DNA of 64,000 bases. Origin: Pyrenopolyporus hunteri. Its lineage: Eukaryota; Ascomycota; Sordariomycetes; Xylariales; Hypoxylaceae. The stretch lies in assembly GCA_902806595.1 (NCBI GenBank), contig CADCXC010000012.1, forward strand, positions 620,001-684,000, given 5' to 3'. Below, piece after piece: positions 1 through 12,150 of the stretch. Numbering within the stretch: position 1 is the stretch's first letter; every line of letters begins with the position of its first letter. Below the pieces are notes generated by a model that was not told the DNA's origin, made no database searches, and worked only from the letters and a program-made list of their open reading frames with translations. The position numbers and the translations under genes are program-made.

Positions 1-3000
1 GGAACGATCTGATCCTCGTACACAAAGGTATTTACGGGGTATTGAAGCCCTAACCACTTGGGGACTATTCATGCAAGGATCCGATAATAAACACAGGATC
101 CTGGGCGTTTTCCTATAGGGTAGGGGTTAGCACTGGGGTCCGTGTGCTGTGCTGGGACGCCAATCATTACCTACTCCTGTCACATCGGCGACCTGAAAGT
201 TGCAGAAGCCCGACAAGGCAACCAACCATATGCCAGAACGAGGAAACCGAATCAACAAGCCCATGTGCCGTAGTATATACGTACCATTTATAAAGACACA
301 TAGCTTTCGGTAGATCTAGAAAGATGCATGGAAGGCCCAATCCCTCCAATGCCGCCAGCCGTTATCCGTGTAAGAAGCCCTTGTGAAATAACATAAGGAT
401 CTTCGCAAGCCACCGCAGGGCCCCCCTAGAGGGATAGGATAGTGCCATAAAAGGACCACAGTACCATAGTACGTATAGTAATCAACAAAATGGACGTGGA
501 GCTTGCGACTTTCAACAAGTTCCTTGCCAAGACCTCACCCTCCTAATATCGACGCCGGTGAAGTTTACCTAAGTCGATCCCCAAGGATTACCGGAACGCC
601 ATGTTTCCGAGTACTTGGTAAGGTACTAGCCCTACCCGATGTCCCGTACAGAGTTTCGCCATCGATCACTTGATATGTGCCGTACCCGTGTCGAGATGAG
701 GTAAACCCGTACCTACCTACCTAGGTAGGCTTACGGTATTGTACAATCTACACATATATACGATACAGGGAAACGAACAGGTTCGCCGAGTCTACCTACG
801 CTAGCTTGCCTACGGAGCTTACCTAGCAGGCACTTACATAACATGAAGCTGCACAATGCGCCAGATTAGATAGTGATTTACAAACCGAGCGCTTGCCTGC
901 CGAGATGCATGTCCAATATGTAGCGCTTGCATGTACACATGCCGTACGAATGAACTGGTGCATGTTAAGTAAGACACAGTATCGATTCTACACAGATATT
1001 GAGATAGATCAATTTCACTAACCCCTACAGAGGTGATGCCTCCTGAATCCCCTGCAATTGAAAGGCCTAGCGTACATAGTAACTGTAGGGGTTATCATGG
1101 CACAGTACAGTAAAACCAGGGCTCACCTATGTATTTTACTCTCGTTCTACCCTCATCACACCCGCAAGGAGCTAAGATATCTCCACGTGCCCGCCTCCGG
1201 CAGTGTTTCAACTAGGTACCCAGGCCCTCTAACTATCATAGTAGTCTAACGTTTCCGCTTCGGGACCGAAATACACGAGTACACAGACCACTACCTAAAG
1301 AACCCCTCATATACATACTTCATTCATATACCCCCAGTCACGCGTTATCTTACCTACCTTGGTATACTGGGACTGTCAAGCAATGCGTAGATATATTACC
1401 TATCTGTCCATATATTGTTAGAGCCAGGGGCCGTCTATATGCCACTCTTAGAGACCTAACAACTCTCAGAGTTTAAATGAGTAATTCGGCGTCAAGGTTG
1501 GTTTCACGGGGACAAGTGATCGTCGGAGGTCCAGACCGCACTATCAGTTCCGGGCCCAAAAGCCCCCGGGTTATGCCAGGTTTTTTTTCTTGGGGGGGGG
1601 GGGGGACGCCAGTCAGCAAGATTGAAGTCTTGAGAAAACGGGGGGGGTCGAAGCCTGTTGCCGTGCCGGAAGACCACTAAGAGTATTACGTATACAGCAT
1701 CCAAAATCCTTCCTATGCAGAAGCATGTCTCAGACTGAGCGGATACGTGCCCCCAAGCGGCCCCCCGTTACTAAGAGGCTTATTGCTTCACATGGAGTCA
1801 TAAGAAATCCGTCCTAAGATCCGGGCCCCTCGTATACGCTAGACGCGCGGGGAGCCAATACACGTCGTGACTTGGCGCTACCGCATTCCACTAGTTCAGA
1901 ATGGGATCAAGACGGGATGAGGGACTTCATGTGAACCTTAGGATGCCAACATGAATATGACGAGTCACGTCGATGCGAAACAATTGATATACGCTATAGT
2001 TCCTTGTGGCACCGTATGTATGGAGCTACAATATTCACCTAGCATGTAGATACAACTCAACTTCCCTGTTCTTATAACGGAATCGAATTCGACAGATATG
2101 CACATACATACGCTATAAACCAAGCTATATAGTACGGGTTCTTCCGATGCCTATAATGTATTCCGTACGGTAGTTTCCAGCCCTGCTCCTCGCAATTATC
2201 CTAGTGGCCAACGTCGATCTGCAAGGTACCTCTTAAGGGCCCGACAAATATTTACTATGTTGGGTTTTACATTAGGGATTATGTGCCTTAATGCGTTCTC
2301 GTCTCCCGGGTGGCCTCAGACTAAACCCTCATTAAGCTTAATATTAGTATTATACAGTACTATGCCGCTAGCCCAAAGCCCAAGCCACAAGACAAGCGTT
2401 GAAGACTACGGTATGTACGTAATAGCTGCCAGGCAATAATAGGTGAGTTTTAATGTACGACTGGAACCTTTTCACAGGTTCTAAACCCTTTCAATCAATG
2501 GCGGTATCCGAGTTGGATCTCATGAACGGATTTACACATATAGCATAGCCCTTATAGTTCCCCGCCAGGTCATGATGCACGCACCGCCGGGTCTCCATCT
2601 GAAGCTATCGCTGTAACTACCCACAACTTCCCGGGGTCATCCCTTGTGCTCCTGTTGACAATCTGCCATCTGCATTTGTAAGAACCTATTCCTATCCGCG
2701 GTATGTATTCGATCTTGTTTACCAAAGCAACACAAACTCCCCCTACTCTTACACGGTATAGTACTTACCCAAGCCCCCTTACTCCAACATGTAGGTAGTC
2801 ACTATGCATACTGGGTATTGGTGCAGATCCGCCAGTTTTTGAATTGCTCAACGGACTGTCCGTGACCGCACGTCGTTCCAGCGTCAGGCGCGAAGTTCAT
2901 CGTCGTTCGCAATCCTTGACCGTTTTCTCCACTCCACATTTCCACGTATGTATAATAATCTTTCGGGGTGATGAGACAAGCGACTTGATTGGCGTCGCCC

Positions 3001-5413
3001 GGTATGTTGAGGAGAAACGTTGAAGGTGTTCAGGATGCTCACGGACCAATCTTCACCGGCCCTAGGGGCCTTGCACGACCACGACATATTTTCTAAAATA
3101 GACGTTTACTCTGCGACTAGAAGGGACTCTCAAGCAGTTCGGTGCTCGGTGTTGAGCAATGCATACATATGCTAAATATGATTGACTCGAATGCTGATGT
3201 TGAGGCTTGAAGGATAAGAAAGTCCGTCTGACGTCCAACGAACCCGAAGTTAATTAGGTACCTATGTATAAAGTACCACCTAAGCTCCTCGTGTAACAAC
3301 GTCGTAGCGTGGTACCTATAAGCCAGCCGCGGACAGGCGAGGGCTCTCGGCGCCGGTCGGCTATGTATATATGCGAATATTGTCGCAGCTTACATGGATG
3401 ATTCGAATGGGCTTCGTAATCCTCATAGATGCATAAATGCATTGCTCAGTTACATCTCCAACACGTTCAGTGACTGAGTTGAACCAAGCTTGAGCAAAAG
3501 CAGCAAGCACGCCATGCCCGATTGATCAAGAGCCCCATGTCAGTGTCAAACCAGGTACCTAACGCCCCCTATGCTGAGCAGAGGCCTCTACGTTTACATT
3601 ACCACTACATGGCACTGCGTACCTAAACGGCAAAGAACTCCCAAGTCACACGCTATATATGCATAGTATACTATGGTACGCACATAGTCCCATTAAAAGC
3701 CCTATACCGCCTACTTAGCAGCACCCCTGGAAACCCCAAATGAGATAATAACTTAACCCGCCTATGATCGCCACCAATGCTAAATTCCGTGCGTACGTGC
3801 GAGTGCTATGGTATCGACTGCCGGGCGGTGGAAAACAAAAGTCGGACCAATAAAGAAATCATTAGATCCCCGCTCCTCCTGGAATTATCCGTCAAGGACC
3901 TGAACCCAAGCTTAGCTCTGCTCATGGAAATTACCGGATCATCGTGGGCCGGGTCAGAGGACGCGCGATCCAAGATTGCCAGCTATGACCTATCATCCGA
4001 GATGCTCTCGCCGGTCTGTCAAGGAGGGAAGCGTATAGGGAAGTTGTGTACTTTTTTACATGATAGACGCTGAGATCAGCCATGTGTTTCTCCAAGGGAC
4101 CCATGAACCCATGATCCGACCCATGGTAACCTGTCCCAGCTAGCTGGATCGATCATCACAGCCACAGCACTAAGAGCACAGGAGGACCTGGGCCACGGGT
4201 AAATTCTAGACCTCTGAGCAGCCCCCAAAACATCAACTGGTCCCGTACGAGAGAGTTTCCAAAATCCGAGCATAGGTACATATGCCCACCGCCTGAAGGC
4301 ACCTTACCTGGGTATGTTGCACCTAAACGCGGTGTGGACCTGAGTGGGCGCGAGGTCCCGCGGCTTACTACGATAGATATATCGTGCGGTTTGGCAGTGC
4401 TGTGGGCTACGGCGCATGCAAGTAGTAGGCTAAAGCGCCCCAGAAGGATTTAACTATCGCCCCTAGTTTGCGCTTCTAACGGGGCCTACGGCGGTTGTCC
4501 CGACGAGCTGGTTTCCGCGCGCCGCCCCGTATTAGCTGCCGCTGGATGGAACGCTGTGCGCTTAGCAATGCCCGTCCTGTCTTAGTTTCAAGCCTCAACG
4601 TTTGCGGGGGGAGGCTTACATCTCGTTCCGGTTCCCCTTTAACCTACATCGTGTAGTGTCAGGTAGACGTGATGGTATACATAAACATAATGATATACAT
4701 AACGGTGGATGCTGATATTATGACAGATAATAACAGGGTCTTAGATCGCGATTCCTCACCCACCGATGACCTTCTCCAACGGACGAGATGTGCATTTTCA
4801 TGCCTCGACAGCATCTCATGCGGACCCATGCATGACCTTTACACCATCATGCTGTCGTGACTCCCTATTATCAAAAAGCATGATGGCTTATCTTGACGCA
4901 CTCTCCAGCTGGATTCGCTACCAAGGAACGTCTGGTTCCGCCAGTGAAATCCCCTATAATAGGAATCGCCTTATACCTAATATCGTGTGGGATATTGAGT
5001 AGGAAGAGCGAGTGCCTAACCCGGCCTGGGCATGTCGAGCACAATGTGTATATTGCATATTATGCGTGTATTACGCCTATTGTCACGTCAAACCTCAACG
5101 TCCATCGTTCACTGTGTACCGTTCCCCGTCGTAATGTAACTGATGTAATGTAGTATAATTCCCATGTTCGTTGAGATGCGGCAGGCCATAAAAGCTTAAA
5201 GCCAGCCATCGATCGCCGACGCAAGATCTGCTCCGCGTCTGGGCGCTTGAGGATCATGCGCGTGGCTGACGTGGAGCTCGGTAAATCCAGTTCTCGCTCT
5301 CTGACAACCCCCCTCGGTTCCCCCCTTTGGATTTGACTTTTGAGACAAGGGTGCTTTTTTTACGGATCCGGTCGTGAAAGCGTGAAAAAGCAGTGCTGAG
5401 GGTGGTCTAATAA
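1..5413. other. Gene-poor region, no supportable gene
   Basis: I see no convincing gene here. Open frames are short, overlap on both strands and lack recognisable motifs. The longest is a 98-codon plus-strand frame at 3777-4073 with ordinary-looking composition but no family resemblance. Landmarks are a TAGGTACC-type cluster near 710-730 and a poly-T tract followed by a run of about 14 G near 1580-1605. A second G run lies near 1640. The region reads like old, degraded intergenic DNA. Confidence 0.6.
712..731. repeat. TACCTACCTAGGTAGG palindromic cluster
   Basis: Short near-palindromic run built from TACC/TAGG/GGTA units. The same motif recurs in most intergenic gaps of this window and is absent from the exons I annotated. 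Confidence 0.7.
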
Positions 5414-6145
5414 ACCCCCACACCCCAATCTCAGTCCGAGGCGAGTGGCGATGAATCATTGGCGTCGAGGTTATCTTGGTCACAATATAGTACGGTACGG
5501 TATGGAGAACGTAGAACGCTATAGCCCTCTCGATGTCCTGAAGATGGTAACGAAGTCGCCAAGGTCGTTTCAGGGGGGTAAACCCGGGCTTACATTATTG
5601 ACAGCCGTATATCCTCCAACCAAGATCCCGGCCGCATCACCATCTCGGACGAGAGACTATCGAGTTTCTACTGGGCGGCCCCGGTAACACGTGTTTTTGA
5701 GCCTCAATATCCTCCTCAGTCAGCAGGGTCAAAACCGTTCCGCGATGGACCGAAAACCCACTATTCTCCCTCTCCCCCTCCCCTACCATCCCCAATCGTG
5801 CGTTGGTTGCAACCTACGTGCAGAAGCGAGATCATCGCTTGGCAGCGTTTTCAGCAGCCTTCAGCGTAGCATTGCCTGACGATCTTTTCCTAACTGCGCG
5901 ATACCTCACCGCCGGGTTCCGCTATAGAGTATCGATTCTATACCAGAGCAGAGGACTCCAAGAGCCAGTTCAGCAATGAACTCATCAACCTCATCAACAG
6001 GTCGCCGTCTATCGACGTCAACGCCTTTTCAATCTGGCTTCGCCGCCGACGAGATTACAGAACGATATTCATCCCTATTCGCGGAGCCATACTTGCCGGT
6101 CTCGCGGAAACCCATTTCGGGGGCCGTGTACTTATCGAGCTATAG
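5414..6145 (+). pseudogene. Decayed protein-coding relic, family unknown
   Basis: A single plus-strand frame stays protein-like for about 240 codons. It has only four internal stops (TAG at 5522, TAA at 5579, TAG at 5867, TAA at 5891) before a terminal TAG at 6143. Readable pieces include ITISDERLSSFYWAAPVTR, a proline-rich stretch near 5.77 kb, and near the end DVNAFSIWLRRRRDYRTIF and LAETHFGGRVLIEL. All four stops can arise from CAA or CAG by one C-to-T change, as repeat-induced point mutation (RIP) would give. No start codon or full-length frame survives. I do not recognise the family. A real gene with unusual introns is the less likely alternative. Confidence 0.5.
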
Positions 6146-8650
6146 ACGTACATAGCAGGTAGATATCATATCGCCGACCTCGAACCTCGTAAGTAGTGAT
6201 ATGGTTGTATATGCACAATACTTCTACCGTCTCATCGAGGTGCTTGCGCTCCCAACCAACCGCGACATGCTCGATGTCTTGCAGGGCAGGTTTGGGGGGA
6301 GGGGGGATGCCATGCCATGCGCGCGGCTGCTTCTGCAAATCGCGCGCATCGCCGGGATGCTGTGGCGTTTTTCCCTTTGGGCAGCACAACCTCCCTGGAC
6401 CCAGAAAGAAAACAAAACAAAACAAAATAAACCAGCCAAACATACCTCTCCTTCTGTACCGTATACTGTGCTCAGAGCCTCAAGGTATGATGAGCATTGC
6501 CCACCCAGCCGACGCTTATTCGTCGTCCCCATTATCACTATCATCATCGTCACCACCCATCGGGCTCCAAAAAAGCACCCAAGGTCGCATCGGCTCCAGC
6601 AAAAGATTATGACACTCTGACAGCTCCGCCCGAAGAAATCTTTTCCCCGAGCCAGACGAACTGGGGACGCACACCCCCCCTTTTCGGCGAAGCAGACACT
6701 GCCTAATGCGAAGGGGAGAAAACACCGCAGACCGACGCTCTTACTTACTTACTCACTATTACTTGCTTGTTGCTTGCTTCCTGTTGCATGGAGACGCTCT
6801 GGTCAGGTAGGTATGTACGTTGTGTTCGGCGAACGGTTATAATGTAATGCCGCGGGACCTAGACCGCTGCGCACACACGAAGAAGGGAGGGGGTGGCCGA
6901 CGTTGCGTTGCAGCGCCTCCTCTTCTTCTCCTTCTCCTGCTTGCTCCTCTCTCCTCTCTCCTCCTCCTCCTCCTACTCCTCTACTAAGGAAGTACGCCAT
7001 ACATACGCCACGCATATGTACAGTATCTTAGACAAATAGTACATACCCTCGGCGGGGGCGCGGGGGGGAGAGGGTTGGTAAGGGGACGGAGCGCCCGTCC
7101 TCATCGGAGATTAAGCTCCCTCCCCTTTTTTTTTCTTTTCTTTTTCTTCAACGCCTAGGGCGCCAGGGAATCTATTGCGTCTTGCAGGAAGCCGGCGTCG
7201 AGTAACATGTCAAAGTCACGTCAAAGCCATCCACCCATCTATCGTAATCGTAATCCGCGCATCTTCACGAAAGATGACCCGGGCAGACGTGCAATACATG
7301 TCGCGTAGGCCTCCCATAAGCCACCGGGCGCCGGCGGACCGCTTCCCCCCCCCCTCTCCCCATCCTTGCGGCTTCTCCAGCAGGAGGCAGAATGGGCTTT
7401 TTTTTCTTGGCTTCTATGCAGTCCACGTAGACGCAGGTCCGCTTTGTTTTGCTCCAGGACGCGTTTAGTCCTATTATCTCCCTCCCTCCCTACCTTTTAG
7501 GTACTGACTGCTTCGGTGATCCTATAAGGAATTTTTTGTTGACATGGCTCGTGTGCGACGAACCCTCGCGGCGGAGTGCCGTCTTCCGGTGTCGAGGGGG
7601 TTGTACGGCCTCGCATCTGCTTGCCTACGGGTAGTTTACCGTGCTTTTATTGGGCGTGTCCGCTGTGGAGGATATTGACGGTGTTTGATGATCGCTCTCT
7701 ACACGACAGCACCGTGTCGACTTAGTGTATCTGATTCGATGCCTCATATACTATGTCAATGTTCAAAATCGTTGGGTAGATATGAGTTGGAATGGTCTTA
7801 GCAGTGTTTAGACTGTCTTGCAAGAGCCGCATGTCCCTGATCTGTTGGTCTCTCAGAGCTTCCGGTCGTCTATCCATGTCTGAGGGCCGTTGATGGCGTT
7901 GAGAGATACAGCCACTGTTGTACAATATCGTATAGAGTAATTTCTAGCCCGCCTTACTGCTTTATGGCAAGCCAACTAGATGCAGAATAATCGCCTATCC
8001 GCTCCAAGATTCCACTAACAGCAAGGGCAAGCCCTGGTGCGAACTACTAGGCACATTGCTCCAGGCCTCGCGATTACACTCTATTAATTATCATGCAAAG
8101 CTTAGCAAGATGTCCATTCAAGTTCACTACATGTAGCTTTCCGGACGCCCGCTATTTGAAATGAGGTACCATAAGTTAGGCTAAGGGGGAGGGTGGCGGG
8201 CTTGGTTATTGGGGTGGACACCATAACAGTTTATTATTTCTCGGTAGAATTGCCCACTCAGTAGGTCCTTTAAGGATAACGATTTGAAAGGGGATATGCT
8301 TTCTCTCCCCGTGATTCCCAGCCGCGATCGATTATCTTCCAAACGAAGTACCGTTAACACCCCTTTTCCTAGCTTACGATCTTCCCGCCAGGCGTATTTG
8401 ATTCCCTAGAATATTCCTACTTACTGCTAGCCTTGCGTGTCTACGCATGTGTAGAGGATGCAATCGTGAGGCATTTATTCTCGAGTCAACCCAGATCCTT
8501 ATGTCTTTGCCGAGCATTTCCTGTAGTGCCATCCCTCCCTAGAGGAAGGGATAGGCATGACATACAGGGTGTTCGGTCATATTTACTAGGATATATATGC
8601 CGGTAAATATGTCTGTGAAGACTCCAGACCTTTAACATAGATAATCATAG
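6146..8650. other. Low-complexity intergenic DNA
   Basis: This stretch contains overlapping frames on both strands near 6.2-6.7 kb, none with a recognisable family. It also has a strong CTCCTC/CTTCTC polypyrimidine tract at about 6915-6985, a poly-T tract near 7123-7150, and G-rich runs near 7050-7070. One plus-strand frame ending at 6706 looks mildly protein-like but has no start or partner exon that I could find. I support no gene here. Confidence 0.5.
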
Positions 8651-10055
8651 GATTCCAATACCCCATGGAAGTGTTCCAATAAGCTATGAGAGTGTTCCAG
8701 CATGTCATATTATGGACATGTACTCCATATGCCCCTTTATCCTCATTCAGTATGTATACCCAGGCCTACGGTCTGGGTGGTTGGATAGCTCGTGCAACAA
8801 TGAAGTTGTCTCCCTCACTATATGGTTTGCCTCACGACATAATAAGCTTTGAGAATATTCTATGAGCTATATTCTATAAGCTATGAGAAGATCCCACCAG
8901 CTATGGAATTTTCCTAACACCCTATTAAAATGTTCCAACGGACTATGAAAGTATTTCATAAGCCGTGATAATATTCCAACAAGCCATGAGAATATTCCAT
9001 ACACTATGGAAGTCCCCCCTAAGTACCTCATACGCGGCGAAGTTCCCCAGCACAAGCCAAACAACCACATCTTAATGAGATGGGCATCATGGCTAGACCG
9101 ACCCTAGGGCTTAGTAGCCTTGGCAATGAAAGACATAGAACGACTTTCAGAGGTCCCAGTGAGCGTCCCCGCGTAGGAATAGTAAGCCGTACATGAGCTC
9201 ACCCGGGGGAGCTAGCGGGAATGATTAAAGTACGTGAATTGACTTTGAACGATGTAAGCCTGTGCGCATCGATAACACCACGTACGGCTTGCACCATATC
9301 TTATCTCGGGAGATATTGTTGCTGTAAAAGAGCACACCGTTGTAGAAGCATCCGTTAGCAGTAGCCAGTATCATCGTAAATGCCATTGGGTTGGATTTTC
9401 TAGGTACGCAGCGTATCTAGAATAAACTAGACGTAGTTCTGCACGCCGCATGCCCCCAGGGAGGTCCACGAGCGCTTGGAACTTTTTCCCTTTGCCACGG
9501 TATTAAATATATTAACCAATTTGTAAGCGTATTTAGTAGATTATAAAAATATTCCATAGGCCGTAGAATTGTTCCACAAGCCGTGAAAATATTCCAACCA
9601 GCTATGAGAATAATTCAATCAGCCATGAGAATACTTCAACAGGCTATGAGAATATCCCCAACGAGCCATGAAAGTATTTCATAAACCATGGAAATATTCC
9701 ATCAGGCCATAAAAGTATCTCAGTGGGTCATGAGAATGTCCTAATAAGCTATGAGAATATCCTATATATAAGACTATCTCACGTCGTCATAGTAATGATC
9801 CATTACCATGTGGTACCATGAGCCCATTCTCATATATACCATCTAAGGATACGCTGAACTGACCTTTGTATTCTAGTGCCCTTTTATAGGGGGTGGCTCG
9901 GCTAGCGGATGGGAGCAAACGTCATTCATGTCATACGCGAATTATGAAGAATATTCTATGGGGGTGTTCTAGCCGCCATAAAAGAATTCTCATGAGTATT
10001 AATATTTCAATGGGCTATGAAAGAATCCCATAAGCCATGTGAGTATCTAGCTACC
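8651..10055. repeat. Four blocks of a degenerate 21-bp minisatellite
   Basis: Imperfect 20-22 bp units of the type TTCCAACAAGCTATGAGAATA recur in four blocks: about 8651-8715, 8855-9015, 9545-9770 (some eleven units) and 9955-10055. Because 21 bp is seven codons, translation gives heptapeptide repeats. On the minus strand most units read close to E-Y/H-F/S-H-G/S-L-L; on the plus strand close to F-Q-Q-A-M-R-I. The minus frame stays open across block two (8867-9070) but is broken by stops in block three. DNA between blocks (9016-9544, 9771-9954) shows no gene. Whether the arrays were ever coding cannot be told from one sequence. Confidence 0.8.
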
Positions 10056-10079
10056 AGGTATCACATCGAATGGGATTTT

Positions 10080-12150
10080 ATGCGAATAGGTCTATTGATC
10101 CAAGGAACTATTCGTCCTGCTATTTTCTAGTTAGAATTATTAGGGCGATCGTGAGGATCGATGTAATACGTAGCTCATACTCGGTGTAGGTTATAGTGAG
10201 AGTCCATCTATAGCCAGAAGATTGACGAGTTTACCGGAACCTTATTAATAACCTTGACGTACTGAGTCTTCTCTCGAGAGAGAACTAGAAAGAGACTAAT
10301 GTCTCTATCCCCGTCTGATCAGGCAAGGGAGGAGCACCTCCGTGACCATCAAGATTTGCCTCTGGGACTGGCTGCATATGCCTATGCCTTCATCTAGAAC
10401 TAAAGTATTTTCGTTATACGAGGAGAATTGGCAATATCCCTGGGTTTAGTACTTGTATGAGCTTGGGGGAGACGTGACCGGCCCTGCTGCTTGGAAGTAT
10501 GTGGAGGACTTAAGGAACCAACCGGATTCTTCTCGTGACTCTAGGTTGAGTCATTAAAATGATGTTCAGAGAGAAGTAACTCAGGACGGATATAGTTTAC
10601 CCCATATATTACGGAATAGAGGGAGACGTGGATGGCGGTTTAGTAACAGCGGGATGACGGGTTGATACATCACCATGGAAGGTAAAACAAGGTAGACGGG
10701 CTAGCAATACCTAAAGTTATAACCAGAAAGCACATTATCATCGCTGCCATAGCATTCTATGAATAGTCCGACTGCTCTCGTGACGGATTTCATAGACTTC
10801 TGGTATAAGATGGCATTATTACAGGATTAATATTATTAAAACATGGTCTTGTTGATGAGCACTGCTGCGGGGCCCTGGCGATGTGGCCGTTGATTCTAGA
10901 TGCGATTATTCTGGCTCATCGACTGCGGCAGCGAGGAAAGACGAGTTGGCTTTGATTCAAGTCCTTGTCTACTTGAATAAGGTTAGTTAGTTAAGACCGA
11001 GTTATTATGTGAGAATTCCCGATGAAGTTACCCACGCGGTCACAGTCATCAATGCAACGATGCCCCTTCTCACGGTGACATCCTCACTTTGGTATGAGCG
11101 TCACTCTATTCCTTGGGTAACTTATGGTTTAAACATTGACTCTCTACCTGGGAGTAGTTTATTGGTTGTTACGACAATCTCATAAAGAGATCGAGTCTCA
11201 TTTTGGCCTTCTGCGCCTGAGTAGCAATAATCACATTATCCCATCATTCTGCGAACACGTTCTAACGGTGCCACAACACCCAAGCTGGTTGTATTCATGA
11301 GGAGGTAACTTCGAGTAGCAGTATGGATGTTCCTCATGAATATCTCTCGCCTCTTTCTCCGTATATAATCGCTAATGCCGCAAATCACTGTTGTGCTCTA
11401 CGGACGGCAGCATATGTGCTAACATCATCTCCCTCCTCTTTAGATTTCGGATTTAGAATATCTCCGGGCACCCTTTATGGTTGATCTACACGCCTTACTC
11501 AAAACCCAGAGTTTAAATGAAGCTTTATGGATTATGAGAGAGTCAGGTCCAGACGATATTAACACTTCGTTTATAATCTTCCTAGGTGTTAAATTACCTG
11601 GGAAATGTGGAGGACCTGCGCCGAGAATAATCGGAATGTGTTGGATAAGAGTTCTGATATGCGTGATAGGCATCTCGATTAATCGAGCGTGTGAGGCGAG
11701 GACCGCCGTGTCTCATGATAATACCGCCTTGACGGATTAGGATTGCTGGTCACGGGTATGCTTCGTTGCTGTCACCAATGGTGGTGGCGGGGCAATTCAC
11801 TTGCCTTTTGGTGAAGTGTAATTCGGGGAGTGTGTGTGAACCGACAGCTAAGATGGCTTATGACATTGTCGTCGTCTGAGGTTCATATCAACGCCAACCC
11901 GCTTAAGCTAACAAATTAAATATATCGGATGGCGTAGACGGTACTTGAAGTATTCTGCTATTTTACTATGCCAGGCAGCACATGGGGGTATGAGTAGATG
12001 CTATTTTGTTAGGCGTTGCCGGGGCTTGGACTGGGGCTACTATCATATAGCACTATGCATTCGAAGGGGGATGGATTGCGGATAAGTCTCATATTACTCT
12101 TGAACCATTATTTGGTCACACTGGGTTGGTTACTGAATCGATGCTATGAC
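10080..12150 (+). pseudogene. Endogenous victorivirus-like capsid gene relic
   Basis: A roughly 2.1 kb plus-strand stretch reads as pieces of one protein spread over all three frames, broken by stops and frameshifts. Readable tags in order are: LPLGLAAYAYAF (near 10.35 kb), ELGGDVTGPAAWKYVED (10.46 kb), NDVQREVTQDGYS (10.56 kb), NMVLLMSTAAGP (10.85 kb), SSTAAARKDELALIQ (10.91 kb), RIPDEVTHAVTVINATMPL (11.02 kb), MDVPHEYLSPLSPYIIANA (11.32 kb), DFGFRISPGTLYG (11.45 kb) and LEPLFGHTGLVTES (12.10 kb). Their order and character match, from my knowledge of the family, the coat protein of Victorivirus (Totiviridae), and the span fits a capsid gene of about 770 codons. No polymerase-like sequence follows. 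Many stops are TAA, TAG or TGA derivable from CAA, CAG or CGA, as in RIP. The element is non-functional as it stands. The family call is recognition, not alignment. Confidence 0.75.

Noticed and set aside
6132..6725. Several overlapping 60-139 codon frames on both strands near 6.2-6.7 kb
   Set aside because: They contradict each other, show homopolymer-driven composition and have no recognisable domain or splice partners.
11440..11740. Open frames on both strands (77 and 87 codons) inside the viral relic
   Set aside because: They overlap the better-supported plus-strand capsid-like pieces (SPLSPYIIANA, DFGFRISPGTLYG) in another frame and match nothing themselves.
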